Part shown: positions 32,492-45,941 of the stretch, piece by piece | How the letters are laid out: each line of letters starts with the position of its first letter | Numbering within the stretch: the first letter of the stretch is position 1 | Assembly (NCBI GenBank): GCA_000827205.1 | Contig: KN832562.1 | Location: 373,277-437,276 of the forward strand | DNA from: Plicaturopsis crispa FD-325 SS-3 | Lineage: Eukaryota; Basidiomycota; Agaricomycetes; Amylocorticiales; Amylocorticiaceae | Reading direction: 5' to 3' | Length of the DNA: 64,000 nt | The notes under the pieces: model-generated | Database searches by the model: none | The model's input: the letters and a program-made list of their open reading frames with translations, nothing else | What the model was told of the DNA's origin: nothing | Translations under genes and position numbers: made by a program

Positions 32492-34708
32492 TCAAGTGGA
32501 CGTCGAGTTACCCGAATGTGCCGCGTTGTAAGTCGGGCATAGATCTTTCCAGTCCTCTAAATTATCGAGCAAGGTCCCAGTCAGTGCTCATCCCACATCT
32601 CGTAAGTGAAAGCAGACAACACACGTGGAACAGGGCTGTGGGCCGCAGTGTCGCCAGTGTCCTCGGCAAATACAATGGCGAAACCGGCTTCCAGGTGCCA
32701 GTCGACGTGACTGCAACAGTGGATATTAAGAGCAACGAAAGGACAGGAGGAATGGCAGGTGAGACGCACCAGTGGAAGAACCACGGGCCCGGGTTGTCCG
32801 TCGTGAACCGAATGGTGACGTTGTCGTTCGTGTCCGAGCCGAGGTTCACCGTGTCCCTGCGCACAGGGTCCACGTAGTTATACGCTGTGCTCCCAGCGCT
32901 CCGGACGACGGAGAAGTCGTGCTGTGCGAGAGATGTCAGTGACCGCGTAGCATTCCATGATCCCACACACTGCAACGTACCCCGTGCAAATGAAACGGAT
33001 GCTACCAAATTGCCAGGTAAGTACTCTAGGGTATCACGGAGCAGCACAGTTACTTACGGGCGAGCCGTGCAGGTTCTTCCCGGGTATGGATATTTCTACG
33101 ACCTTATTCCGCGGAAGGGGGTAGACACTTCCATTCGGCAGAAGGTCCGTCGCATTCCGCGCCCCGCTGAGGATCTGCAGCAGCACCGGCACGCTCGGGG
33201 GCACGAATGCCACGCCGTTGACCGTGAACTGGTTCACCGGCGCGTCCAGGAATCCGATGTCCAGATTCAGCACGACGTCTGCACCCCCGATCTCCGGGCG
33301 GCCAGGCGCGCTGGTGCCAACCGAGTGGCTCGCAAGCGGGTGTAGGGAGGTCTCGTTGAGGGCAGAGACGCTGGTGAAGTTCCGCTCGGCGGGCTCTGCC
33401 TCCGGTGCACCTTTGTAGCGTAGGATTGCCGAGTTGAGGCCGTTGGTGATGTTGCCGTTGCCTTTGTTGGGCACGGCGCGGATCCAGTAGTTGTCGATCG
33501 TCTGGTTCGCCTCGAGGATCACAGAGTATCGCTGGCCTGCGTATAAATACATTGTTCAATCTACCTACTACTCAGAACGCAGTGGAGGAACGCACCAGTA
33601 AATACTGCAACCTGGTCCGTAGGTACAGGCGTCGTGTTCTCACCGTCTGCCTCGATTGCGAGCATCGTGTGGCCGTCGACGGTGAAGTTGAACGCGGAGT
33701 GACACGACATCCCGATGAGCCGGAAACGGTAGCGTTTCCCGTGCTCTACCTCGATCACGGCGAGCTCAGAGGCGGGTCCAGTAGGCGCACGCCCGAGCCC
33801 ATTGATGAGTGTGGAGTTGGGCATGGGGCCGAAGGCCTGGGACGGCGCTGGATCGTGGTACCTTATGAATAGAGGCATTTCAGAAATTTTAAAATACTCA
33901 AGGTGGAAGGTGCTGGGCATACCAATCCGCCAGCGTGATGATCGTGGAATCTGGTCATATCAGTACACAGGCAACACAGTGAGCCCTGCGTTTGAGACCT
34001 ACCGTCATCAACGTCGTAGAGGTGTGCATGCGGGTCGTGTGGGTCGTAAAGAATCAATGCGCCTCGGAGACCGTCGCAGTATTGCGTGGAGATATGCGAA
34101 TGATACCTGCAATGGGCACGGTTTGAGTACAGACAGCCTTGTATGAATCGGAAGAAGGAGCCATACCAGAATGTGCCCGCTTGGTCGGGGACGGTAAAGT
34201 TATAGGTGAAGGAATGACCGGGAATAATCGGGCACTGCGTCACAGACGAGGCGCCATCCGCGAAGTTTGTACCATTCTGAGAAAGGCCGTGCCAATGCTA
34301 TATCATTCTGCTGAGCCCATGGTAAAATGAGGTTGAGAACATTGTGCACGAACCACGCTGGTGTCCGTGACCATGGTTTTGTCGACGAGGTCATCCGTCA
34401 CCTTGATGCTGAAGGAATCACCCTGAGTTCCACTGGATCAACGAGACAATCGGGCGAGAGGCACCTGTAATGTTTCTTACCTTGTTTCCCCGGATAACCG
34501 GTCCAGGAAAAGTACCACCGGCGAGGACAGCACTGTTGCGCTGTTTAGCTAGAGGCAACACAGCCATTAACGCCAGGACGTACGAGCGACTAAAGCCATC
34601 GGGACTGATGACCGCGTTCACGATCGGGAGGTCGGTGACTACGGTCTTGGCCAGCGTTTGACTAGAAGCCAGCACAGACACTGCGAAAAGGAGCGAGGGC
34701 CCGTACAT
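32492..34708 (-). CDS. Laccase (multicopper oxidase)
   Basis: A gene with about ten introns, from ATG at 34708 to TGA at 32494-32492. The product is a secreted phenol oxidase that reduces O2 to water, used in lignin or pigment chemistry. The signal peptide is [20 protein letters not shown]. All four copper signatures are found: L1 [16 protein letters not shown]2 [17 protein letters not shown] (split by an intron), L3 HPFHLHG and L4 [12 protein letters not shown]. Phe at the axial position next to the type 1 copper suggests medium to high redox potential. Other usual blocks are present, such as [32 protein letters not shown] and [13 protein letters not shown]. It ends with [21 protein letters not shown]3 is encoded by its own 21-nt exon (33001-32981). 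It has no laccase neighbour here. Confidence 0.92.
32981..33001 (-). other. 21-nt exon encoding the laccase L3 copper motif
   Basis: Seven codons, HPFHLHG, lie between an acceptor ending TTTGGTAG and a donor GTACGT. Both neighbouring exons continue in phase (LHGSP before, [10 protein letters not shown] after). Confidence 0.75.
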
Positions 34709-35610
34709 GTCTGGTAAAGAGACGAAATAAGAATGGAGGATGAATAGCGAGACGAATGAACCCTCACCTCAAGTGATATAAGGACTTTCGGGACCGCCGC
34801 GTGTCGTCACCGGCATGCCTTGCTACCAGGAGGGACGGGGACGAATGTCGATATTTAAGGATTAGTGATGCTAGAAGCAAGGGGAGGAAGACCAATTTGA
34901 TGATTTGTTATAACTTCGAGGGCCCTACCCTGGTTTCAATAAGTGTTTGAATTGAAATATAAGTACCTCATCACGCTGGACCAACCCTGGACCACCTTGA
35001 CCAGCCATGAACGCATGAATGTATGAACGGACGGCGGAGCCCTGATGCATGATGGTTGATGTGCAAGCTGAAGGCCCGACACTAGTCGCATGAAGGGTTG
35101 ACGTTTCTTTGACGGGCCTGTTCGGGCAAGCCGGTCTGGCGTGGACGTTCGCATCATGCGGCTTCCTCGACGAGGTCTATTTGGAGTTTCGCGACGGACT
35201 CGAATGTCATTCTGCACTCCATTCATCATCAGGTAGAGCATGGGTAGTCTCTGGTTATGACCGTCGTCGAGGAACAAATGCCTCGCAATATTTGTTGAAA
35301 GACTGGGTGGGAGTCGGCGAGGGGAGGACGGAGCCGACGGACGGCCAAAAGCGGCCAAATAAGTTGATTGTATTACCGTGGGAGGACAATTCGTAGTCCG
35401 CGAGACATGGCCCATGTCGTCAACTAGAAACGTTCCGAGTCCCCAAGTCCAAACCCTCCGAGTCTGACCAGCGACGGGCCTCCCTTTGCACTCGCATTCA
35501 CCTTGCATTCTATCCGATCCCGCGCGTTTGGTCATCTTTGTCTGACTTCCCGCGTAGTCGTCCCATCTTGCCGATTTGAAACGCGACGACGCGTCGAGAA
35601 CCGTCCCACC
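34709..35610. promoter_or_regulatory. Divergent upstream region of laccase and MDR oxidoreductase
   Basis: 900 bases between two divergent genes. It must hold both promoters. I see no convincing metal- or xenobiotic-response element, and the frames present have no recognisable content. Confidence 0.4.
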
Positions 35611-37126
35611 ATGTCGACGCAGACCATGGATGCCTGGATTCTGCACCGTGCTGGATCGCCTCTCTCCGTTCTAGAGCTCTCGGACGCGCACCCGCGCCCC
35701 GTCGCGTCTAAGGGCCAACTACTCATCAACGTCCTTGCGTGCGCGCTGAACCGTGCGTCGAACCCAACCGCCCCTGGCCCCGAGACCGTTCACTGACGGA
35801 ACTCTTGGGACGACACGACTCACGACAATGTGACAATGCACCTTTTGGATAACGTCTGAACCATACAGCGGTGGGATGGAAGAGCATGTCTGCGCCGCCC
35901 TTGTCATGGCTGCACGCCCGCCCGGGCGCATCCGTGCCCGAGTTCGACTTTTCGGGCATCGTTGCGGGCGGCGATCTTCGTGGGACGGGCTTCGACGTAG
36001 GCGACGAGGTGTTCGGAACGCTCCCCGCCCCAGCCGCGTACGTACACTCCTATCTCACATATTCGTCACGCGATACTGATGCACTTGCAGAATGTGGACT
36101 GGAATCGGCACGCTTGCGGAGTACACCGTCGTGCCCTCCCACCTCGTCGCGCGGAAACCGCGGAATATCTCCCACGAGGAGGCTGCGGCTTTCCCGCTTG
36201 CTGGCCTAACCGCATGGTCTGCCCTCGTCACGAACGCGGGGCTCGTTATCGGAAATGGGACAGGGACCACGGGGAGCGAGCGAGGGAAGCGGGTGTTTAT
36301 CAACGGCGGCAGCGGAGGAGTTGGGACTTGGGCCATACAGGTGAGTCATCTACGCTCAGTCTCGTCTCAAGCGCAACGGACTGAACATGTTCAAAATGTC
36401 CTAGATAGCAAAAGCAGCCGGTGCATACGTCGTAGCCACCGCGTCGCCCGACTCAGACGCGCTCGTGCGCTCGCTCGGCGCGGACGAGACAATCGACTAC
36501 CGCGCGCTCCCCTCCAGCCTCCCCGGGCACCTCGCCCAAACGTACCCCGCCCCCACCGCCCGCGCATTCGACGTCGTCCTCGACACCATCGGCACGACCG
36601 CGACGCCGCTCTTCCGCGCGTCACCCGCGTTCCTCGTCGCGTCCGGGGTGTACGTAGACGTTGCCGGCGCGGCGCACATGCACAGCGTGTCGAGCACGCT
36701 GAGCGCGGTCGCGGGGCTGGCGGAGCGGTGTCTGTGGCCGGCGTGGGCGGGCGGGACGCCGAGGCGGTATAAACTGATTGTGTTGGGGCCGATGGTACGT
36801 GCGTTTATCTATGCGTGTTAAGCTGCGGGTATCTGATGAGTGCCTGGTAGGGGAAGGAGTTGAAGGAAGCGGCTGCGCTACTGGAATCAGGTCCGTGTCC
36901 TACCCCGCTGTTTTTTTCTAATGTTCATGCAGTGTGCTGACGGCTGCTTGACGCGTAGGTGTACTCAAAGCGGCCATCGACTCCGTGCATCCGTTCGAAG
37001 AGGCGCTCAACGCGTATGAGCGGCAGATGTCTGGACGGTGCGTATGTGACCTTTGCAATTAACAACTCGCGTTGACGTATGAGGCCGTGTAGCTCGAAAG
37101 GGAAGGTCGTCGTTAAGGTTCCATGA
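35611..37126 (+). CDS. MDR-family quinone oxidoreductase-like protein
   Basis: Exons begin 35611-35752 and 35869-36037, with further introns to a stop at 37124-37126. The N-terminal catalytic fold starts MDAWILHRAGSPLSVLEL and has EFDFSGIVAGGDLRGTGFDV and GDEVFGTLPAP. EEAAAFPLAGLTAWSAL and the Rossmann motif INGGSGGVGTWAIQ, with AKAAGAYVVATASP and VRSLGADETIDY, show NAD(P)H binding. FDVVLDTIG and the end SKGKVVVKVP fit the zinc-free quinone oxidoreductase / RTN4IP1 branch. No catalytic zinc ligands are visible. The likely role is NADPH-dependent reduction of a quinone or enone, substrate unknown. Confidence 0.82.
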
Positions 37127-37571
37127 CCGCGATGCCTGTGTTTGAGAGACTGAAGCTTTGGTGTTTCTGCGAGTACTATTGCGGCGAGAGTCCGTACAGG
37201 AAGGACGCATGGTATCAAGTAATCGACCTGCAGCTGAGTCTCATTGCTCATCGGCTCCAAAAATTATGGGAGTGTCGACGGGTTCTGCGCGCGGTATACA
37301 CCCGAACGATACGCGAGTTGTCATTACGATAGTATTTACCAGGAGCGGCTGGGATCCAAGTCCTGCAGCGCAAAATCGATGCCTCGAAAGCAAACTTGCA
37401 TGCCTGATCACGACCTCGCCGGTTTAGTGCGTTCATCTTGTTTGACGCCCGATGATGGTAAGTACCCCAGTGTCCGCTGCGATACACGACGTCTTCGGAA
37501 ATGCCAAGTGCCTGTGTCTCTGAAATGCGTGAAATGAATAATGGCATGCGCCTCAAAGCTCGATCTTAGAA
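37127..37571. other. Intergenic region, probable first exon of DUF6535 copy 1
   Basis: The DUF6535 gene's first recognised exon has no in-frame ATG and follows an AG acceptor at 37568-37569, so a short first exon probably lies here. I could not choose it. Confidence 0.35.
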
Positions 37572-40500
37572 TTGTCTGTCCTCTCGAGTCTCGTCGACGA
37601 TGTAGCTGGTCCGCCCGTAGATGCCGGTCCTTGCGGACCGTCGACCCCGCCTCCATCAAAGGTTCGACGCGTACCGCTTCTTTCCGGCGGAGTCAAATTT
37701 CAACGTTCAACGCAAGTACGCTCTTTGTTTCCTACCACGACAGTGTATCCTAACGCCAGAGCCCTGCTCGACAACTGCGTACACCGCCCACTCATGCCTA
37801 GCGAGCCTGCTACGAGACTCCGCCCCCTCAAGCCATCCGGTCCCCGGGACAGACTGGAAAGACGCCCACTTCCGGCACTGCCGTTGCGAACAAACAAGAC
37901 GAGCAAAACACGGTCGTCGTCGTCAGGACATCCAGAGCATCGCCGCTCTCCGGTTTCTGGTAAGTGTGTGAACCTTTGAACCTAACTTGTGTCTCATAGT
38001 TGTCACCCCAGAAAATGACAAGTCATCTCTGCATCCGAGTGCCAATACCACCACGAGAAAACACTCCCAACAACCTGGTAAGCAATGCAGTGTTTCATGC
38101 GGAACATTCTGATGATGAATTGTGTCGTGGGCCATAGATATGTTGTCAGACACTAGATACCTGAATTTTGGTGATACATTGACTGAACATGCAGAAGTAT
38201 GGGAGCATTACCTGCAGGAGGCAACCATTCGTGATAAGGACATGCTTACTAGCTGGTCCCAGAATATGGATGCACTGCTAGTGTTTGTGAGTGCTTCACA
38301 GTTTCATTTCTGAGCTTTTCTCATGAAGCTCTGATGTCAATGCAGTCAGGTCTTTTCTCTGCAGTAGTCACCACATTTCTGGTTGATGCTTACAAACTCT
38401 TGCAACCAGATCCTCAGCAGATGACTAATGCTCTTCTGCTGAATATTGCTCAGTCTTTTCATGCTCTGGCCAATAATGCCACCATTCCTGTTTATATAGA
38501 GCCTTCAGACCAGAACCAAACCACTGTAGCAGCAACTTTTGTCAATTGTGCCTGGTTTGCAAGTCTGGCTTTCACCCTAGCAGCCTCTCTTATCATTCTT
38601 CTGGTCAAGCAGTTGATTCTAGGCTATGGTTTCAATATCGAAGTAGGAAGCCAGCAGGAGCAAGCTCACTGTAGGCAGCAGCGCCGAGATGCACTTCGGA
38701 CATGGCACATCCCAAGTCTTATCAACAGTTTACCTACAATTCTGCATGTTTCTCTGGGACTATTCTTTGTGGGGCTAGTGGTGCAGTTACAGGCTATCAA
38801 TACCACAAATTTCATAGTGACTGTGATCCTTGTGGGGAGCATATTTATGTTTTATATGATTACCACAGTTTCACCATTATTCAATTCCTCATGTCCCTTT
38901 GACAGCCCTATGTGTCAGCAGCTTGTAACAACATTACACAGCACTATAATCATGATCAATATCAAGTCACAGCCTGCCAGGCTTATGATTCATAGATATA
39001 TGTCTCAACTCCCACAAGGCTATCCCAAACTCTGCCATGTATTTCTAGGGCTCAACTCAAGCACCAAACAGAAAGAGAACTCTACATCATCATTACTACC
39101 TGTAGATTCAAACACAAAGATGTCAGTGGGTATTACTAGCATGCATAGAAAGAACCAGGTGCATTCCATGCAGCCACTTAGACATGACGAGAGAATAACA
39201 CTCACAAAAAACACAGAGACTCTGTCTATGCTTTGTGTCTCTTGGCTTGCAAATGTATCACATGACCAAGATGTGATAAACTTAACAATAAATGCAATTA
39301 TTGGGACCCCTCTATATGCAAATCCCACCACCAATTTGCATAATCAGACATCTATGAAATTACTAGGACAGGTACTCCAGCATGCAACTCAACTGCCAAG
39401 CCCACCTTGGGGATACATACGGCCATTTGTGCTACCTCTGGATCAATCTTCTGCTGCTACACCTTGGCATCAAAGCATACATCATCAAGTAGCATGTTTC
39501 CGTGCATTGCTCTTTCTTCTCAGGCACTTTGCACATCAAAAAACTTACACAGGCACTGTGGTCCAGATTGATGAACATATACAAGGTCTTTTGAAACTCC
39601 TGCTACGCAGATGGCTAGACCACAGTTTAGGATTTACAAGCTGGACAAGTCAATTGCTTACAACTCACAACATGTTTATGCTTGAGCCTTTTGCTCTGAT
39701 TGCATGCATATATTTGCATTGTCAGATACTCAACACTGTTGAGGATCTTGGAGTGCCAACTAAGCGTAAACCAATATTTTATGTTGCAAATATTCTACAA
39801 ACAATTGATGGCTCAAAGACTCCACTTAAGCTTAATCAGTCTACAAACTGGGCCCTATTTGATGCCCTGACATTATTTTTGATAAGAGAAGATTCAAATA
39901 CTGAAAACATACACAATATTGCATTTCCATATCTAGTTCAATGCATAGACTCCTGCCCTTTGGAAGATACAGAATTGCTTGGTGCATTTACATTAGCGAT
40001 GGGGATGCTTGCAAAAGATGATCCTCTGTCGCGGCAGAAATATTATCTGGATCACTATGGCCTGGCCAATTTAGGGCAGCTGCAGCCACTTCTAGTAACA
40101 TCTTTGTCTCTTTCTCTTAAATCCTTTACTAGAGTCACTACTCTTAATAAGGACGTTAGGAAAAGTTGTTCCAAAGTGATCCGTGAACACATGACCAGTG
40201 ATATAGACCCTAACAGTCTTTTGCCAATCATAGACATCTGTAGCATAGACAATGCAGTGCCAGATCTGTTTGCCACATTTATTTACACATTTCTCATTGC
40301 TCTTGATGTATCACAAGAGCCCAAGAGAATTTCTGTGGAAACCATTGCCAAAGTATGTGAGGCTCTATATAGACATTCTGGCATGGGCTTCCAATTGCAC
40401 ACAGCTGCTCAGAGCATTTTGATAAACTTTCTGTGGCATAGCAATTTTTGGAATGACACCAGCAATGACTCAGTAGTAGATGCCATTGTATCTTATCTTG

Positions 40501-40805
40501 CATCCTATCTTAGATATTGTAGTCTTGATAATTTCAGTCAAATACGCCATGAGAGTATATGCATCAAAGCTCTTATTGGGGCTGATCATATTGCCACTAA
40601 TGCTATTTCCAAAAGAGATATTCAGTATATGTGGCGACTATTGACTGAACACCATGTTCCTCCAATGATTTCAGTGTACATCAAATCTAGCCAACCTGAT
40701 GATCAAATCCTTCATGCGTGGGCTGGTTTTTTAACACAATCATTGGTGGCAGAGAGGAGTTGCCCTGAAAAGAAGGAGAGATCAAAATATATATTGAAGA
40801 GATAA
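37572..40805 (+). CDS. DUF6535-family membrane protein, copy 1
   Basis: Exons up to 37959, then 38000-38077, 38138-38286 and 38346-40805 join in phase; the last holds 820 codons. After a Pro/Ser-rich N-terminus comes the DUF6535 core: IRDKDMLTSWSQNMDALLVF, SGLFSAVVTTFLVDAY and LLQPDPQQ. Membrane segments follow: NCAWFASLAFTLAASLIILL, LPTILHVSLGLFFVGLVVQL and TVILVGSIFMFYMITTVSPL. The remaining 600 residues are helical and polar, possibly an alpha-solenoid. Function is unknown; the family is expanded in agaricomycetes. The gene is AT-rich and nearly free of CpG, unlike everything to its left. It ends about 120 residues earlier than copy 2. The N-terminal exon is unresolved. Confidence 0.72.
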
Positions 40806-41389
40806 CTCAAGTAAAAAACTTGCAGAAGTGTTCACTTACACAGATGGAGGAGAAGTGTCTGGAGCACTGAGAGACCTGATCAATCATATATAGTAATAGG
40901 ATAAAACAGAGTGATATTCAAGTACTTACTTATATGCAACAAATGTATGACAAGCATTGGTAGCTTTATTTTGATAAAAACAGGAGCATCACACAACTTC
41001 AGCTAATGAACTATGAGAACTTGTAAAAATGAACATACTCACTTGAATCCACAGAAAAGGTAATCCAGTGATTCTTCTCTGTATGAATTAAAAAAGGGCC
41101 AACTCTAAGCAACAAAGGTTGATAGCATTGAAAACTTTACAGTAGGTAGAACACAGAGAAAAATTCGCATTCCAGGGTCATGAGGAGACGTGGCTATCAA
41201 GTCACAGCGGCCAGCAGCGTCGGAGCGGATCGCATGATCGCTAGCCCTAGGCGTGCAGTGAGAGGGGCGCACCCGTTCGTATTGGTACACGCCCAAGACG
41301 ATACCGTGATAGTGTCTAGGATGCGCGCGTGATTGGGGCGATGCGGGGTGCATCGTGCCAAACAGGTGCATTGCGCTGTACGGGTGCAT

Positions 41390-41760
41390 CTGCCCCGTCG
41401 CAGTGATGCAGCGTGTACGTGCAGGGTTACCCGCACGCTCGCAGGCTCTGTGGTAAACGCAACGCTCGTCTCCGCCCCCGCGTGGACTCGTGAGTGGACG
41501 CCGCACACACGAGGAAGCCGGCTGTGTGCGCCATGTGGCGGGGTTGTCGCCCTGCAAGTACGCGTGATCTACAGCCCTGCGGACGCGCTCGGACGACATG
41601 CACATATACCAACCGAGGTAGTACAGCGCGGTGATGGCCGTATGCACCCTAGCAAAGACCAATGCTATGTGATGGAGGCAGTCAGCATTTAAGCCTTCTG
41701 CGACGATGCGATATCTACGTACTAGCTCGCCTGGGCTGAGACAAAGTCGTTGTGTGAGTC
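41390..41760. repeat. Spacer repeat R1, first copy
   Basis: Ordered blocks shared with 41800-42150 and 54196-54490: CGTGTACGTGCAGG, CGCACGCTCGCA, GAGGAAGCCGGC/GAGGGAGCCGGC, GCCCTGCGGACGCG, AAGCCTTCTGCGACGATG and GAGCTGAGACAGAGT-like ends. Confidence 0.65.
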
Positions 41761-41799
41761 TAACTGATACTTAGTCGATGGCTGGGCCAGGTGCAGCTG

Positions 41800-42150
41800 C
41801 ACCATCGCAGTAATTCCGCGTGTACGTGCAGGCTCCCGCGTCACCCGCAATAGCACGCTCGCACGCTCTGAGGTAAAATCAACGCTCGCATTTGCTTTCG
41901 CGTGGACGCCGCAAAGACGAGGGAGCCGGCCGTATGCACTGGACGTGCCCGAGTTGATTCCCTAGACCCGCTTGGACAATCCTCCTGCCACACACGCATA
42001 AGCGAACCGGGGTAGTACAGCGAGGCAATGGCCGTATGCATACTCGCAAAGACCGACACTGTATGATGCAGGCAGTTAGCAATCAAGCCTTCTGCGACGA
42101 TGTGAGTTACGTACTATCTGATAGTTGCCTGAGCTGAGACAGAGTCGATG
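41800..42150. repeat. Spacer repeat R1, second copy (tandem)
   Basis: Same block order as the copy about 400 bases to its left, more diverged in the middle. TAGTACAGCG, GGCCGTATGCA and AAGCCTTCTGCGACGATG are shared. Confidence 0.6.
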
Positions 42151-43190
42151 TGCGCAGAGTTGAACGCGTTGTCTAGTTGATGGGAGGGCCTTTCAAGTTC
42201 GCGAGCGGGTGGACTCGAGGGGACGCAATGCATATCCTGGTCGCTGACTACGTGCGCGTCGATGCCCGTCCTCGCCGATGCCAACGCGAAATCGTGTCGG
42301 TGCTCGCCATCGAGTATCGTCATGTGCCCAAAGACGCTCGTTGTAGATGTGGGAGTGAAGACGCCCGAGACGATTACACGCCAATGGGCGCTGCGCGGTG
42401 CGAGTCGCGTTCGAGGATGCCCTACGTAGCACAAAGTAGTAACACCACGAGCTGGGGGAGGCGACGGTATCGCAGATTGTGAGACGATCTCGGTAGGCGG
42501 CGGAGCTAGTCCGGTGATAGCTTAGTGGCGCATGCATATCTAGTTATGCAGCCGATACGCTGGATGTGCATGGACGTCAGGGCGCGCGCGCATTTGTACA
42601 TGATCAGAACACAGGGCACGCCGAAAAAGAGAGCGCTGCGCGGTCGATGCAGGATCGGGCAAGCTGAAGTCCAACATGACCGTGATCCGTTCAGCTAGTG
42701 GCATTCCATCTGGCGGCCATCGAGAACGCGCGTTATTCGACAGGTGCGAACGTGGAAGACCGGCAAGATATAAGATGGGGTTGCGAGGGCCAGTGCTGTA
42801 GAGCTAAACCACAAGGCATTCCTGAGAGCGCGATGCTCGTGGGAGGCGCGCGGCATGGGGGACAAGGATAAAGCTCGCAAGTGCCCAAACAGATGCTGGG
42901 AGTCAGAGTGACGAGCGGCAGCAACGAAGGTCAGGTCCGAGTACTCTGGGACATGAAGAACGATGCGTACCATCAATTTTGACCGCGCAAGACACAAAAT
43001 CGACCGGCGGGAGCGCCAGCGGACCGTGTCTACGTAACGGGGACGTCGAGAAAGCAGCTGCGAGGGACGAATGAGCGCTCGAGAAACAGTGAGCGGTATG
43101 GACAGGGCTCGGGGCGGGTAGCGGAGAATGAGGCCAGGATACTCGTGGGTACGTCTCATACAGCAGTGGGGTGGCAATGAACGAAACGCA
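41960..43190. repeat. Segment duplicated in spacer 2 (about 12.4 kb away)
   Basis: Blocks match 54290-55565 in the same order and orientation. Examples are GGCGGCGGAGCT(A/G)GTCCGGTG at 42489 and about 54869, GAGCGGCA(G/A)... then AACGAAGGTCAG at about 42921 and 55299, and GCGGTATGGACAGGGCTCGG at 43091 and 55472. The offset is steady at 12.3-12.4 kb. Confidence 0.75.
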
Positions 43191-45941
43191 AGCTGATTCA
43201 AGGACGATGGACGACGCAGATGTTGCGCAGATGCCAATCTTCGACAGCCCGAGGACGTCCGAGGTTTACACACACGTGGCTAGATTTGGCGCCAAACACG
43301 CGTCACAATGTTCCGCCTCTCGATTGCAGCTGCTATTTTTCTCCACTGCAAAACTCGAGCGAGCTTGCAGATTCTCCAGCCTTGTATCGGAAACATCATG
43401 GGAACTCACCTCCTCGTCCTGGTCACAGCTGTATGCTCGACGGCGCCTTGACGCGCTGGCTCACTGCCACTTGACGACCCAAGTCTCGCCGATGCGATCT
43501 ACCGGCCGGCGGCGAGACCCTGCAACACGATATATGCAATGCACAGTCTTACTTTGGCTACAGTACCGGGAGCTATGACTGCTCTGCCCTAGGTGCGTCG
43601 TTCAGAATATCACAGTGCAAGCATGTCGCTAACGTGAAGTTTTGCCGATAGTGCACTTATTTTCAACGCGGCCGCATAGAAGATGGGAGGTGAACGAGCT
43701 CGTTCTGCTTGAAATGGAGGCGGTCTTCGCTACCGTGCGTCCACACTGTGTCTATCTTCATGCGCGGAATGCTAATGCGTATCTAACAGAACGCGAACAC
43801 ACGGTCGAGTCTCATTCATACGCGCTTTCCTCGGCATGACGTCCTCCCTGTGGCTATCTTAACGCAGGACGAATCACGAGCAATCGATCTAGTCCGACCA
43901 TAGCCACACGCGACGGGCAGCTTTTGTAGAATATCGCGTCTGGAGGCCCTGGATCAGCGACATCACGAACGACGAGGGTCCGCCTCGAGCAGTCCGACTC
44001 TTGAGTCGTCGATACGTAGCCAGGCGTCTTGTCTTAGGTCCACGCACACATCGCAAGCGGAGGCCCCGAACGTATGCGTGCCATCCCTGCCGCACCGGCG
44101 TCTCTTGCATATCTGCATCGACGACTGTGGCATGTTCTCGACGCCGTCCTCCGCATCTACGACTCCCTCGCGTGCATTGCCTTCTCCGCGCAGGATCACT
44201 CGTACCACTTCTACAACCACCGATTACATCGCGAGGCGAATACCGACGTCAGGCTAGCGTGCCTTGAAGTTGCTGATCGTCGCGCGCTTGCACGCCACCG
44301 TGGGTTCAAACGGTGCTCTCGCACTCTTCGCACACCATCATAGGCACCCAGACAGCACCCACGTCAACACTTCTCTTCGTCCCGCCGCGAAAACGACTCC
44401 CAGCCTTGATCGCGTCACACGCCTTTCACGTTGATGCCTTTCGCGAACGGATGGCTCGGGGTGCCGATAAATAAACGATCGCTCTCGCCGAGTGAGTCTT
44501 GCCGTGCAGTTACATCTTCGTCGCCTGTACTGTGCAGCTCCCAGATCCCTAACCTGGAAATCGTCGCCGTCCTCGCCGAGCATCCGTACCACTCGTTGCA
44601 ACCTCCACTACTACTGGATGCGCTATCCCTTCTTCGCTAATTTTTCACAAGGTTATTCGTGCGCAGACAGGTCCTTGGACTTGTGTGAAGCTCGACTTGG
44701 GGCTCGAGTTGCGCAATCACAAGTCTACTGGCGATACCTCATTCCATTCTATCGGAAACTCGCTGCGGAAACTAGTCGAGACTGTACGTACCTTCGTTCA
44801 AACGGTTCCTGGTGATGCGTGTCTACAGCTCACCGAGACAATAGAGGGTATATCATAACTGGCCAGCAATCCGTATTGCCCCCCACAGAAAATCGGTGAC
44901 CTGTAGACGTTCTAGTACCGTACGTGATCACCAGTATCTACCTCTCATCAGTATTGACACTCAGCCCATATAGGCTCATTCGCCGCTCCCTGGTTGATAA
45001 AAAGCGCGTGGTGACGCGCTCAGAGGTCGTCTACGGCCGCCTGTCTATTGCTCGACGCCTCGGGTGTTTTCCTCGTCGAACAGACTTCGTGATCCGCGTG
45101 AGCCTCCTTTGTATTGAGTCTTGCTATACGCTAACTTGCCTCAGCTCGCGTTCAATTCCAGCCATAGCACGCGCGCACATAATAGTCTGACACAGCCTCG
45201 ACGAGGAGGATCTTGCCCTGTCTCTCCGCTCGTTCCAGCTCTATGTTGCATCTGAGCTCCGCGCGTATTCGCATGACGCCTGCAAGTCTTTCGACAGGTG
45301 CCATCTTCCTACGGTTCACTGGCGGTGTCTATGTCCGCCCCCTACCGCCGCTTTTAAATCGTCAGCCATGCCGTGTCGCGCCAGGTTACTTGAAGCCTCC
45401 ACTGCCCGCAGCTCGCGCAAGCAAGGTCACTTGCGGCCAGCGCGCACTGTGATACACGACATCTCGAGGCATCTCCCATGTCTGGGAGCATCGTGACGGC
45501 ATTCGCCTTCGCAACCTGCCCGACGCGGACGTGACCTGTCTAGCGCGAGCTCGGGCGTTTCCGAGCCCATGCCCGTGTCTCTACACGAATACTGGACCCT
45601 CAACACCCCACGGCATCGTCTCCGCACGCCCACCATGTTCGCCTTCTTGCTCTTTGCTGGATAGGGTACCTCTGCCTACCGTGCATTACATTTGCAAGAC
45701 CACTCGCCGTGCACGCGCGTTGCGAAGTCGTGTCCTCTCCTCGTGACGATGTGTATTACCAAAACCCAAACGTAACAAGCAGGCCAGCACTGCTGTCTCG
45801 CGCGCGCTACCTGCGCGCGAGGCACAACACAAGCCTCTCCGGCTTGCAATCAGGATGGCAGGTCATAGCCCTGTACGTCTGGCATACCCGTAAATCTGTT
45901 CCCAGTTGGCTCTCTCGAGCTGGTCTGCCCGATAGTCGGGA

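Noticed and set aside
41105-41662. A 185-codon minus-strand frame in spacer 1
   Set aside because: Its homologous sequence in the other R1 copies does not keep the frame, and no family is recognisable.
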